Origin: ASV31 sp965229765
Lineage (GTDB): Bacteria; Pseudomonadota; Alphaproteobacteria; Rhodobacterales; Rhodobacteraceae
Direction: 5' to 3'
NCBI GenBank assembly: GCA_965229765.1
Contig: CBDDJT010000001.1
Location: 1-64,000, forward strand
DNA: 64,000 bases
Below, piece by piece: positions 52,129 through 60,853 of the stretch. The notes beneath the pieces are model-generated. The model was not told the origin of the DNA. It did no database searches and was given only the letters and a program-made list of their open reading frames with translations. The first letter of the stretch is position 1, and every line of letters starts with the position of its first letter. Position numbers and translations under genes: made by a program.

Positions 52129-53043
52129 TCACCCCGATGCTTCCGACGCAGACTTTTCGCGCCGCTCCAGTTCCCGATGCCTTATAGATACGCGCCATCC
52201 TGACTTGGCAAGGGCAACGCTCAGCCTTTCTGCCATTGCGACCGACCTGTGGCGGCCGCCAGTGCATCCGAATGCAATCGAAAGATGCGATTTGCCCTCG
52301 TCGCGGTACGCGGGCAGCAAGAGTTCGCACAGGTCGGCGATCTTGACGAAGAACGGCTCTGCCCGCGCATCCTCTGCGATGTAGGCGGCCACGTCGGCGT
52401 CCCGGCCGTCGCGCGGACGCAGGACCGCGTCCCAGTGCGGGTTCCGCAGGAAGCGGCAGTCGAACACGATATCGACGCCGCGCGGGATGCCGCGCTTGTA
52501 GGAAAACGAATGGACCGAGATCGCCAGACGGCGGTCCGGGTCGGGGTCGAACCAGCGCGCGATCTCTTCCCGCAAGTCGTGGATCGTCAGGTCCGAGGTG
52601 TCGATCAGAACGTCCGACTGGGCGCGGATCGGCGCAAGCATCTCTGTCTCGCGCTCGATCCCGACGCCGGGGGCCTCTGCCGGTGCCATCGGATGACGGC
52701 GGCGGGTTTCAGAATAGCGGCGGAACAGGATGTCGGGGCGGCAGTCGAGATAAAGCACCTCTGCCGAATAGGCCGGATCCGCGGCGAGACTGCGCACGAG
52801 GTCCGTGAAGCCCTCGACGCTGAAATCGCGGTTGCGGGTGTCGAGGCCCAGCGCCAGAGGGCGGGCAAGGGGCGGGCCCGAGAAGAGCCGGGGCATCAGG
52901 GTCAGCGGCAGGTTGTCGATCACCTCGTACCCCAGATCCTCGAGCACGTTGATCGCGGTCGAGCGCCCGGCCCCGGACGGGCCGGTGACCAGCACGAGGC
53001 GATGGCTTTCGTCATCGCTGGGGGTTCGGACAAGGTCTGTCAT
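52129..53043 (-). CDS. rapZ: RNase adapter protein RapZ
   Basis: 304 residues. The N-terminal P-loop is RLVLVTGPSGAGRSTAINVL; YEVIDNLPLTLMPRLF and DCRPDILFRRYSETRRRHPM follow. The C-terminal domain has SFSYKRGIPRGVDIVFDCRF, RNPHWDAVLRPRDGRDADVA and GCTGGRHRSVAMAERLSVAL, diagnostic of RapZ/YvcJ. In enterics RapZ presents the small RNA GlmZ to RNase E to control glucosamine-6-phosphate synthesis; targets in alphaproteobacteria differ. It overlaps hprK by four bases, so the two are coupled. Confidence 0.96.
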   Translation of the reverse strand: MTDLVRTPSDDESHRLVLVTGPSGAGRSTAINVLEDLGYEVIDNLPLTLMPRLFSGPPLARPLALGLDTRNRDFSVEGFTDLVRSLAADPAYSAEVLYLDCRPDILFRRYSETRRRHPMAPAEAPGVGIERETEMLAPIRAQSDVLIDTSDLTIHDLREEIARWFDPDPDRRLAISVHSFSYKRGIPRGVDIVFDCRFLRNPHWDAVLRPRDGRDADVAAYIAEDARAEPFFVKIADLCELLLPAYRDEGKSHLSIAFGCTGGRHRSVAMAERLSVALAKSGWRVSIRHRELERREKSASEASG

Positions 53044-53489
53044 GCGCGGTTATCAGAGCATATCAGGTATTGCAGGATCGCCGGAGCGAAATGGGGGCTT
53101 TCGATCTTGTGAACAAGCCTTACCGCGTGACCGGCAAGCGTGATACTGCGCGGTTCCGGCAGGCGGGCGGTTTCGGTACTGTCGAGATCGACGGCCAGCG
53201 CCACGGGGGCGCTGGACAGGGCGTCGGCGTGCAGGATGCCAAGGCCGCGCGCCTCGATCCGGCCGGCGATGGTGGCCGGGGCGCTGGCAAACAGCGCGCC
53301 GTCGCGGGGCGTAAGAACGGTGCGGTCATCTGCCACCAGCCGCGCGCCATGCGCCATGAGCGTCAGCGCAAGCGAGGACTTGCCGCTGCCAGAGGCGCCA
53401 AGGATCACGATGGCGCGACCCCCGGCGGCGACGGTGCTGGCATGAAGGATGTCGGCGTTTGGGCCCGTGACCTGCGCGCCCGCGTCCAT
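53040..53489 (-). CDS. hprK: HPr kinase/phosphorylase, short alphaproteobacterial form
   Basis: 149 residues corresponding to the C-terminal kinase domain only. The P-loop is VILGASGSGKSSLALTLMAH, followed by GARLVADDRTVL and a short signature region. The N-terminal domain of Gram-positive HprK is absent, as is usual for alphaproteobacteria, so this is not a truncation of the local gene. It phosphorylates a Ser on HPr and feeds into ChvG/ChvI-linked control. The gene lies eight bases after chvG. Confidence 0.92.
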   Translation of the reverse strand: MDAGAQVTGPNADILHASTVAAGGRAIVILGASGSGKSSLALTLMAHGARLVADDRTVLTPRDGALFASAPATIAGRIEARGLGILHADALSSAPVALAVDLDSTETARLPEPRSITLAGHAVRLVHKIESPHFAPAILQYLICSDNRA

Positions 53490-53497
53490 CGTCCGGC

Positions 53498-55222
53498 TCA
53501 GACCGGCAGGCCGACCACGAAGCGCGCGCCCAGCGGCTCGGACCCGATGTCGGCGTCGGTGGGGCGGATGTTTTCCGCCCAGATAACGCCGCCGTGCGCC
53601 TCGACGATCTGCTTGGAGATCGCAAGACCGAGACCTGAATTGTTGCCAAACTGGCCGGCGGGGCGTTCGGAATAGAAGCGGTTGAAGATCTTGGTCAGGG
53701 CGCCGTCGGGGATCCCCGGTCCGGTATCCTCGACCACGACCAGCACGCGGTTCTCGCGGCGGCGGGCCCAGACGCGGATCGCATCGCCGTCATCGCAGAA
53801 GGATATGGCGTTCGAGATCAGGTTGACGAAGACCTGCGCCAGCCGCGCCTCCAGCCCCTGTATCATGATCGGCTCGCCCGGCATGTCGCAGATGAACTCG
53901 ACCCCCTTTTGCCGAGCCTCGTTCCCGAGATAATCGGTCAGGTTCTGGAGCATACCCAGCAGGTCGAAGGTTTCTTCTTCCTCCTTGACCAGTTCGCTGT
54001 CCAGCCGCGAGGCGTTGGAAATGTCGCTGACCAGCCGGTCGAGGCGCTGCACGTCGTGTTCGATCACCTGCAACAGGCGTTCGCGCTGATCCTCGCGCGG
54101 GGCGACACGCAGGGTGCCGATCGCCGAACGAAGCGAGGCGAGCGGGTTCTTGATCTCGTGCGCGACATCGGCGGCGAACTGTTCGTTCGCATCAATCCGG
54201 TCATAAAGCGCAGCCACCATGCCGCGCAGGGCGCCCGACAGGCGCCCGATCTCGTCGGGGCGCGCGCTGAGGTCGGGGATACGAACCCGGCCGGGATTGG
54301 GGCGACGGCGGTTTCGGTCGCGCCCGATTTCCGCCGCGGCAGCAAGATCGGACAGCGGGTTCGCGATGGTCGACGCAAGCACAAGGCTCAGGCCGATCGA
54401 AACCAGAAGCGCGATGACGAACATCTGCAACACCTGCTCGCGCTCGGCGCGGACGAGGTTGTCGATTTCACCATCCGCGGTCGCAAGCGCGATGGCGCCC
54501 ACGGGCCTGCCGTCGTGCATGATCGGCGTGGCGATTCCGAAGACGGCGCTGCCCTCTGGCGTCTTGACCAGGTTCACGGCGGTGGTCCCCGCCAGCGCCT
54601 GTTCGACGAGCCGGACCTCTGGCGAGGTCACCGAACCCTCGGCAGGTTCGGCGTCGGGTGCAAGCACACCGTCCAGAAGCGACCACGCCCTGGTCAGAAG
54701 GTCGGTTATGGCGGTGGAATCGTTGGGTTCGGCCAGCCCGGCCACTGGCGCGTAGACGCGGGGCGACTGGCCCTCGGTGCTTGCGACCAGGGTGCCGCCA
54801 CTGTCGAAGACATGGGCGATGACACCCGGCGGCAGATCTATGGCGGCAAGCGTGGCGGTGACGTCGATGCCGTCGGACCCGGCAAGGCTGACCGGGGCAC
54901 CCTGGGGCAGGCGCGCCTCGAACACATCGGCGATCAGGCGCGCCTCGTTCACGAGGCCGCGTTCGCGCTGAACCAGAAGGCTGTCACGCGCGGGGCTGAG
55001 CGCGAGAACGCCGGCCACCAGGACCACCAGCGCCATCAGGTTGAACATGATGATCTTGCGCGCCAGCGGCGACCCGTTCATGGCAAAAACCCGGCGTTCC
55101 CGCCGGGCCCGGACGGCCGAGTCAAGACGACCGGGTTCGGCAACCCAGTCGTCACCGAGGACAAGCTCGCCCTCGGCCCTGTCGCGGTTTGCGGTCCCGT
55201 GTATGTCCGCGGCGGCCGACAT
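53498..55222 (-). CDS. chvG: Sensor histidine kinase ChvG/ExoS-type
   Basis: 574 residues if translation starts at the ATG overlapping the chvI stop (a GTG three bases earlier is possible). A membrane span at about residues 57-77 (MFNLMALVVLVAGVLALS), a periplasmic sensor domain of about 180 residues, a second span (MFVIALLVSIGLSLVLAST), HAMP, HisKA (AADVAHEIKNPLASLRSAIG, His phosphorylation site) and the ATPase domain (NAISFCDDGDAIRVW, VEDTGPGIPDGAL) follow. ChvG responds to acidity and envelope stress and phosphorylates ChvI. The chvI-chvG-hprK order is diagnostic. Confidence 0.95.
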   Translation of the reverse strand: MSAAADIHGTANRDRAEGELVLGDDWVAEPGRLDSAVRARRERRVFAMNGSPLARKIIMFNLMALVVLVAGVLALSPARDSLLVQRERGLVNEARLIADVFEARLPQGAPVSLAGSDGIDVTATLAAIDLPPGVIAHVFDSGGTLVASTEGQSPRVYAPVAGLAEPNDSTAITDLLTRAWSLLDGVLAPDAEPAEGSVTSPEVRLVEQALAGTTAVNLVKTPEGSAVFGIATPIMHDGRPVGAIALATADGEIDNLVRAEREQVLQMFVIALLVSIGLSLVLASTIANPLSDLAAAAEIGRDRNRRRPNPGRVRIPDLSARPDEIGRLSGALRGMVAALYDRIDANEQFAADVAHEIKNPLASLRSAIGTLRVAPREDQRERLLQVIEHDVQRLDRLVSDISNASRLDSELVKEEEETFDLLGMLQNLTDYLGNEARQKGVEFICDMPGEPIMIQGLEARLAQVFVNLISNAISFCDDGDAIRVWARRRENRVLVVVEDTGPGIPDGALTKIFNRFYSERPAGQFGNNSGLGLAISKQIVEAHGGVIWAENIRPTDADIGSEPLGARFVVGLPV

Positions 55223-55923
55223 CACTCCTCGTTGTAGCGGTAGCCGATGCCGTAGAGCGTTTCGATCGCCGAGAATTCGGAATCGACCGAACGCATCTTC
55301 TTGCGCAGGCGCTTTATGTGGCTGTCGATGGTGCGGTCATCGACATAGACCTGATCGTCATAGGCAACGTCCATCAGCTGATCGCGGCTTTTCACGAAGC
55401 CGGGCCGCTGGGCGAGGGCCTGAAGCAACAGGAATTCGGTGACGGTCAGCGACACGTCCTGCCCCTTCCACGTCACGGCGTGGCGCAGCGGGTCCATCGA
55501 AAGCTGGCCGCGAACCATGACCTTGGACGCCTCGGTATCGCCGACCTCGCCGGTGGCGATGGCTTCCTGACGGCGCAGGAGGGCGCGGATGCGTTCGACA
55601 AGAAGGCGCTGGGAAAACGGCTTGCGCACATAGTCGTCCGCGCCCATCCGCAGGCCAAGCACCTCGTCGATCTCGTCATCCTTGGAGGTGAGGAAGATCA
55701 CCGGCATCGTCGTTTTCTGGCGAAGGCGCTGCAACAGGTCCATGCCGTCCATCCGCGGCATCTTTATGTCAAGCACCGCCAGTTCCGGCAGCCGCTTGTT
55801 GAAGGCGTCCATGGCCGACTGGCCGTCATTGTAGGTTTCCACCTCGAAACCTTCGGCTTCAAGAGTCATAGACACCGACGTCAGGATATTCCTGTCGTCG
55901 TCAACCAACGCAATCCTCGACAT
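55222..55923 (-). CDS. chvI: Response regulator ChvI (OmpR family)
   Basis: 233 residues. The receiver domain has RIALVDDDRNILTSVSMTLE, the phospho-acceptor Asp52 in LAVLDIKMPRMDGMDLLQRL, and VIFLTSKDDEIDEVLGLRMG. The C-terminal winged helix includes TEFLLLQALAQRPGFVKSRD, VYVDDRTIDSHIKRLRKKMR and the tail LYGIGYRYNEE. ChvI is a global regulator of envelope and acid response and, in Agrobacterium, sits next to pckA as here. The stop overlaps the chvG start. The divergent pckA gene is 340 bases away. Confidence 0.96.
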   Translation of the reverse strand: MSRIALVDDDRNILTSVSMTLEAEGFEVETYNDGQSAMDAFNKRLPELAVLDIKMPRMDGMDLLQRLRQKTTMPVIFLTSKDDEIDEVLGLRMGADDYVRKPFSQRLLVERIRALLRRQEAIATGEVGDTEASKVMVRGQLSMDPLRHAVTWKGQDVSLTVTEFLLLQALAQRPGFVKSRDQLMDVAYDDQVYVDDRTIDSHIKRLRKKMRSVDSEFSAIETLYGIGYRYNEE

Positions 55924-56262
55924 GGTGAGGTTTCCTCTTACTGCTCTTATTGTTGCCTGCTTTTTGGCCCATACTCCCTATTCCGCCGTTTAGAATCAAC
56001 CACTAACTGCGAATCAGGGCCGTGATCGCCCTGCATCAGAGCCGAAAATCCCCAACCAATGGCTAATTTGCCTCACCCCGGGCCACCTGGCACCGGCGGT
56101 TGCGCTAACGTCGATTTGGTTGCGCTAACTGTGCTCTTGCGACCTGTTCCTCCCTGAAAACGGCATGTTATATCGCCTTGCGCGCTGGTTCGCGCGCCCT
56201 GCCAAGGCGGGTGCAGACATGGCAAACAGCATGGGCCGGCAAGACCGGCGGGAGAAGCGATA
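55924..56262. other. chvI-pckA divergent regulatory region
   Basis: The 339-base gap is relatively AT-rich near chvI. It contains the 12-bp direct repeats at 56098-56129, a TTATATC stretch (56168-56174) that could be the pckA -10 and a GC hairpin-prone leader before pckA (56180-56240). I see no open frame that looks like a gene. Confidence 0.6.
56098..56129 (+). promoter_or_regulatory. Two CceR-like sites (GGTTGCGCTAAC) upstream of pckA
   Basis: GGTTGCGCTAAC occurs twice (56098-56109 and 56118-56129) with an exact 20-base period, about two helical turns. The right half GCGCTAAC matches the palindrome TGTTAGCGCTAACA that I recall for CceR, a LacI-type regulator of central carbon metabolism in Rhodobacter sphaeroides; the left half is degenerate. 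The sites lie about 135-165 bases before the pckA start, near the expected promoter. Confidence 0.6.
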
Positions 56263-57861
56263 ATGACCATTGGACGCGTGAACCAGACACATCGCCTGGA
56301 AGATCAGGGTTTTTCGGGGCTTGGCAGCGTCCACTACAACCTGATCGAACCCGCGCTGGTCCAGGCCTCGCTGTCCCGCAGCGAAAGCAGGCTGGGACGC
56401 GGCGGCACGATCCTGGTCAGCACCGGCAAGCACACGGGCCGGTCGCCCAAGGACAAGTTCGTCGTGCGCACGCCCTCGGTAGAGCCGAATATCTGGTGGG
56501 ACAACAACTCCCCCATGACGCCCGCCCACTTCGACACGCTGGAAGCGGACATGCGCGCGCACATGGAGGGGCGCGAATACTTCGTGCAGGATCTCTACGC
56601 CGGCGCGGATCCGGCGCATCGGCTTGACGTGCGGGTCGTGACGGAACTGGCGTGGCACGCGCTTTTCATCCGCCACCTGCTGCGCCGCCCCGGGCGCGAG
56701 GAACTGGATCGTTTCGTCCCCGATTTCACCATCGTGAACTGCCCCAGCTTCGAGGCGGACCCGGCACGCCACGGCTGCCGGTCGGAAACGGTGATCGCGC
56801 TCAACTTCGACAAGAAGATGATCCTGATTGGCGGCAGCGCCTATGCGGGCGAGAACAAGAAATCCGTGTTCACGCTTCTGAACTACCTGCTGCCGGAAAA
56901 AGGCGTGATGCCGATGCACTGCTCGGCCAACCATGCGCCGGGCAACCCGGTGGATACGGCGGTGTTCTTCGGCCTGTCGGGCACCGGCAAGACGACGCTG
57001 TCGGCGGATCCCGACCGCGTGCTGATCGGCGACGACGAACACGGCTGGTCCGAGCGCGGCACCTTCAACTTCGAGGGCGGCTGCTATGCCAAGACGATCA
57101 GCCTGTCGGCGGAAGCGGAACCCGAGATCTACGCCACCACCCAGAAGTTCGGGACCGTGATCGAGAACATGGTCTACGACGAGGATACGCTGGAGCTGGA
57201 TTTCGAGGACGACAGCCTGACAGCCAACATGCGCTGCGCCTATCCGCTTGAATTCATCTCGAACGCGTCCGACACGGCGCTGGGCGGGCATCCGAAGAAT
57301 GTCATCATGCTGACCTGCGATGCCTTCGGCGTGCTGCCGCCGATCGCGCGGCTGACGCCCGCGCAGGCGATGTATCACTTCCTGTCGGGCTTCACCTCGA
57401 AGGTCGCCGGCACCGAACGCGGCGTGACCGAGCCGGAGCCGACCTTCTCGACCTGCTTCGGCGCGCCCTTCATGCCCCGCCGCCCCGAGGTCTACGGCAA
57501 CCTTCTGCGCGAGAAGATCGCCAAGCACGGCGCGACCTGCTGGCTGGTCAACACCGGCTGGACCGGCGGCGCATATGGCGAGGGGTCGCGCATGCCGATC
57601 CGCGCCACCCGCGCGCTGCTGAGCGCGGCGCTGGACGGGTCGCTGGCAGAGGCAGAGTTCCGCAAGGACCCGAACTTCGGGTTCGACGTGCCCGTGTCGG
57701 TGCCCGGCGTGGCCGCGATCCTGCTGGACCCGCGCCGCACATGGAACGACCACGCCGCCTATGACGCGCAGGCGAAGAAACTGGTCGAGATGTTCGCAAG
57801 CAACTTCGCACAATACACCGCGCATATCGACGAGGACGTGCGCGCCGCCGCCCTTGGCTGA
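56263..57861 (+). CDS. pckA: Phosphoenolpyruvate carboxykinase (ATP)
   Basis: 532 residues. GLSGTGKTTLSADPDRVLIG carries the kinase-1a P-loop and GDDEHGWSERGTFNFEGGCY the kinase-2 and metal-binding Asp; PKDKFVVRTPSVEPNIWWDN and GNPVDTAVFFGL are characteristic of ATP-type PckA. It converts oxaloacetate plus ATP to PEP, the first step of gluconeogenesis. The start has GGGAGAAG upstream. It is divergent from chvI, as in Rhizobiales, which suggests shared control, and the region in between holds two CceR-like sites. A strong terminator follows. Confidence 0.97.
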   Translation: MTIGRVNQTHRLEDQGFSGLGSVHYNLIEPALVQASLSRSESRLGRGGTILVSTGKHTGRSPKDKFVVRTPSVEPNIWWDNNSPMTPAHFDTLEADMRAHMEGREYFVQDLYAGADPAHRLDVRVVTELAWHALFIRHLLRRPGREELDRFVPDFTIVNCPSFEADPARHGCRSETVIALNFDKKMILIGGSAYAGENKKSVFTLLNYLLPEKGVMPMHCSANHAPGNPVDTAVFFGLSGTGKTTLSADPDRVLIGDDEHGWSERGTFNFEGGCYAKTISLSAEAEPEIYATTQKFGTVIENMVYDEDTLELDFEDDSLTANMRCAYPLEFISNASDTALGGHPKNVIMLTCDAFGVLPPIARLTPAQAMYHFLSGFTSKVAGTERGVTEPEPTFSTCFGAPFMPRRPEVYGNLLREKIAKHGATCWLVNTGWTGGAYGEGSRMPIRATRALLSAALDGSLAEAEFRKDPNFGFDVPVSVPGVAAILLDPRRTWNDHAAYDAQAKKLVEMFASNFAQYTAHIDEDVRAAALG

Positions 57862-57895
57862 GCCGGGGCCGGCGACAGTTTGCAGTCAGGTTCAG

Positions 57896-57926
57896 GGGCC
57901 GGCCGATGTGCCGGCCCTTTTGCTTT
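57896..57926 (+). terminator. Rho-independent terminator after pckA
   Basis: GGGCCGGC (57896-57903), a six-base loop and GCCGGCCC (57910-57917) are followed by TTTTGCTTTT. It lies 34 bases beyond the pckA stop. Confidence 0.9.
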
Positions 57927-57977
57927 TGCAGCCGCGAGCACGCGGCGGGAAAAATCGGGTGAGACATTTTCGTTCAC

Positions 57978-58020
57978 TTGACATGGCCGGAACGAATTTT
58001 AGTTGCGCTGCAAGTGCAAA
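57978..58020 (+). promoter_or_regulatory. Candidate promoter and operator of mcd
   Basis: TTGACA (57978-57983) is a consensus -35, though the -10 partner (TTTAGT or AGTTGC around 57998-58006) is poor. Directly downstream TTGC-gct-GCAA (58003-58013) and GCAAA (58016-58020) resemble the TTGC/GCAA sites of short-chain acyl-CoA responsive regulators (RamB/ScfR/PccR-type). The assignment is tentative. Confidence 0.35.
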
Positions 58021-58059
58021 CATCCTAGGCCACGGGTAACCCGAGAAAGGAGCCTCATC

Positions 58060-59742
58060 ATGCCCCATGACGGACAGGACATGCCGGTGCAGACCGTTCT
58101 GCTGCCCGAGCTTCTGACGCTGACCCGCGCCGCCGTCGCCCCGGCAGAGGCCGTGCTGGCACGTGCCACCGACACGGTGCGCGCGCAGGTGACCGAAGGC
58201 GGGCGCGTGTCGGGCGCGCTGGTCGAGACGCACCAGACCGCGGCGCACGGGCTGGCATGGCTTGCGACCTACGTGGAATCGCTGCGCCAGATGCAGGGCT
58301 GGGCCGAGCGGCTGAACGCCGACGGCACCTTCGGCGAGATCGAGGCGCTGATCCACCAGATCGCGTTCGGAGAGTACCTGTGGCAGATGCAGGGCGGCAT
58401 CCCGATGAGCCAGGGCGAGGTTCTGCGCCTTCAGGACATGGGGCTGGACGAGCAGGACGCGCGCTTGCTGATGACGCCAGAGGTGCTGGCGCTGACCCGG
58501 GGCGGAAACACGCAGGCCGCACGGGCGCGGCTGGTCGAAATGATGCGCGAAAACCACGGGCGCGCCACGGTGGGGGCAACCGGGCTCGACGATGAACTGG
58601 AGATGATCCGCGAGCAGTTCCGCCGGTTCGCCGACGACAAGGTGGTGCCGCACGCGCATGACTGGCACCTCAAGGACGAGCTGATCCCGATGGAAATCAT
58701 CGGAGAGCTGGCCGAAATGGGCGTGTTCGGGCTGACCATTCCCGAAGAATACGGCGGGTTCGGCCTGTCCAAGGCGTCAATGGTCGTGGTGTCGGAAGAG
58801 CTTTCGCGCGGCTATATCGGCGTTGGCAGCCTTGGCACCCGGTCCGAGATCGCGGCGGAACTGATCCTGTGCGGCGGCACCGAAGAGCAGAAGCAGAAAT
58901 GGCTGCCCGGGCTGTCCAGCGGCGAGATCCTTCCCACGGCGGTCTTCACGGAACCGAATACCGGATCGGACCTTGGCAGCCTGCGCACCCGCGCGGTGAA
59001 GGACGGCGACGACTACATCGTGACGGGCAACAAGACGTGGATCACCCATGCCGCGCGCACGCATGTGATGACCCTGCTCGCCCGCACCGACCCCGAGACG
59101 ACAGATTACCGGGGCCTGTCGATGTTTCTTGCCGAAAAGACACCGGGCACCGACGCTGACCCGTTCCCGACGCCCGGCATGTCCGGCGGCGAGATCGAGG
59201 TGCTGGGCTATCGCGGGATGAAGGAATACGAGATCGGCTTTGACGGCTTCCGGGTGGCCGGTGACAACCTTCTGGGCGGCAAGGAAGGTCAGGGCTTCAA
59301 ACAGCTGATGCAGACCTTCGAATCCGCCCGCATCCAGACCGCCGCCCGCGCCATCGGCGTGGCGCAATCGGCGCTGGAGGTGTCGATGCAGTACGCCGAG
59401 GACCGCAAGCAGTTCGGCAAGCCGCTGATCGCCTTCCCGCGCGTCGCCGGCAAGCTGGCGATGATGGCGGTCGAGATCATGGTGGCCCGCCAGCTGACGT
59501 ATTTTTCGGCCCGCGAGAAGGACGAGGACCGGCGCTGCGACCTCGAGGCCGGGATGGCCAAGCTGCTTGGCGCCCGCGTGGCATGGGCGGCGGCGGACAA
59601 CGGGCTTCAGATCCACGGCGGCAACGGTTTCGCGCTGGAATACGCCATAAGCCGGATCCTGTGCGACGCACGCATCCTGAACATCTTTGAAGGCGCCGCC
59701 GAGATTCAGGCGCAGGTCATCGCGCGCCGGCTGCTGGGCTGA
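58060..59742 (+). CDS. mcd: (2S)-methylsuccinyl-CoA dehydrogenase (acyl-CoA dehydrogenase family)
   Basis: 560 residues, starting at the ATG with AAAGGAG upstream. Unlike ordinary acyl-CoA dehydrogenases (about 380 residues) it has an N-terminal extension of about 150 residues (LLPELLTLTRAAVAPAEAVL, AAHGLAWLATYVESLRQMQG), characteristic of Mcd of the ethylmalonyl-CoA pathway. The catalytic body shows PTAVFTEPNTGSDLGSLRTR (flavin binding), YAEDRKQFGKPLIAFPRVAG and QIHGGNGFALEYAISRILCD. It oxidises (2S)-methylsuccinyl-CoA to mesaconyl-C1-CoA and passes electrons to ETF (etfBA in this window). Confidence 0.85.
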   Translation: MPHDGQDMPVQTVLLPELLTLTRAAVAPAEAVLARATDTVRAQVTEGGRVSGALVETHQTAAHGLAWLATYVESLRQMQGWAERLNADGTFGEIEALIHQIAFGEYLWQMQGGIPMSQGEVLRLQDMGLDEQDARLLMTPEVLALTRGGNTQAARARLVEMMRENHGRATVGATGLDDELEMIREQFRRFADDKVVPHAHDWHLKDELIPMEIIGELAEMGVFGLTIPEEYGGFGLSKASMVVVSEELSRGYIGVGSLGTRSEIAAELILCGGTEEQKQKWLPGLSSGEILPTAVFTEPNTGSDLGSLRTRAVKDGDDYIVTGNKTWITHAARTHVMTLLARTDPETTDYRGLSMFLAEKTPGTDADPFPTPGMSGGEIEVLGYRGMKEYEIGFDGFRVAGDNLLGGKEGQGFKQLMQTFESARIQTAARAIGVAQSALEVSMQYAEDRKQFGKPLIAFPRVAGKLAMMAVEIMVARQLTYFSAREKDEDRRCDLEAGMAKLLGARVAWAAADNGLQIHGGNGFALEYAISRILCDARILNIFEGAAEIQAQVIARRLLG

Positions 59743-59820
59743 CGTTTGCCGACGCCGGGGTATTGAACCTCGGCGGTTCGCCCTATCTGAACTGTATGGT
59801 TCAGAATTGGGAAGGCTGCC

Positions 59821-60849
59821 GTGGGTCATACCGTCTTCGTCACCGGGGCGACCGGATACATTGCCAAGCACATCATCCGCGACCTGCTTGACGCGGGACA
59901 CACGGTGGTCGGATCGGTGCGCCGATCAGGTGGCGAGACCGAGGTGCGCGCGGCCTTGCGACCGCACCTGTCTGACCCGGACGAGGCCGGGGCCCGCCTC
60001 CGCTTTGCCATGCTGGACCTCGACAAGGATGCGGGATGGGACAGCGCACTGGCGGGCGCGGATGCGCTGGTGCACACCGCATCGCCTTTTCCGATGACCC
60101 AGCCGAAGGACCCGCAAGACCTGATCCGCCCGGCGGTGGACGGCGCAAGGCGCGCACTGGCCGCCGCCCGGGCAGCCGGAATCGGGCGGGTGGTGATGAC
60201 CTCTTCGACGGTGGCGGTGATGCACAGCCCGCTTCCCCGCGCCATGCAGGCCTTTGACGAGACCTGCTGGACGGACCCTGATGCACCGGGGATGACGCCC
60301 TATGTCCGGTCCAAGACACTTGCCGAGCGCGCGGCATGGAACTTCGTCGAACAGGAAGCGCCGGACATGGCGCTGACCACGATCAATCCCGGCCTTGTTC
60401 TGGGCGCGCCGCTGGACCGGCGGCACGGCACGTCCGTCGGGGTCATCCAGCGCCTTTTGCGTGCCCGCGACCCGATGCTGCCGCGCATGGGGTTCCCGGT
60501 TGTCGATGTGCGCGACGTGGCGATGATGCACACCCGCGCGCTGGAGAGGCCGGAGACCGCCGGACAGCGCTATCTTGCCACCGACCGGTTTCAGTGGTTC
60601 GCGGACCTGGCAAAGGTGCTGAAGGAAGCCTTCCCGGACCGGCGCATCGTGACCCGGCAGGCGCCGGACGCGATCGTGCGGCTTCTGGGGCTGTTCGATC
60701 CCGCAATACGCAGCATCATCCCGGACCTGGGCATAGAGCGTCCGGTGTGCAACGCACGGGCGCGCGACGAGATGGACATGCGGTTTCTTCCCGCCGACCA
60801 ATCCATTCGCGACACCGCCGCCTACCTCTTGCGGGAAGGGATGGTCTGA
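59821..60849 (+). CDS. NAD-dependent epimerase/dehydratase (dihydroflavonol reductase-like SDR)
   Basis: 342 residues, starting at GTG (GHTVFVTGATGYIAKHIIRD). The TGxxGYIA motif marks an extended SDR, the Ser/Tyr/Lys triad is in VVMTSSTVAVMHSPLPRAMQ and the TPYVRSKTLAERAAW stretch (YxxxK), and ALVHTASPFP follows the family pattern. It resembles dihydroflavonol-4-reductase or cinnamoyl-CoA reductase-like enzymes that reduce aldehydes or ketones, in which VLGAPLDRRHGTS forms the substrate side. The true substrate is unknown. It follows mcd by about 80 bases and could be co-transcribed with it. Confidence 0.85.
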   Translation: MGHTVFVTGATGYIAKHIIRDLLDAGHTVVGSVRRSGGETEVRAALRPHLSDPDEAGARLRFAMLDLDKDAGWDSALAGADALVHTASPFPMTQPKDPQDLIRPAVDGARRALAAARAAGIGRVVMTSSTVAVMHSPLPRAMQAFDETCWTDPDAPGMTPYVRSKTLAERAAWNFVEQEAPDMALTTINPGLVLGAPLDRRHGTSVGVIQRLLRARDPMLPRMGFPVVDVRDVAMMHTRALERPETAGQRYLATDRFQWFADLAKVLKEAFPDRRIVTRQAPDAIVRLLGLFDPAIRSIIPDLGIERPVCNARARDEMDMRFLPADQSIRDTAAYLLREGMV

Positions 60850-60853
60850 CGCT

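Noticed and set aside
53040..53489. hprK looks truncated because it lacks the N-terminal domain of Gram-positive HprK
   Set aside because: Short, kinase-only HprK proteins are standard in alphaproteobacteria with this gene order, so it is not a pseudogene.
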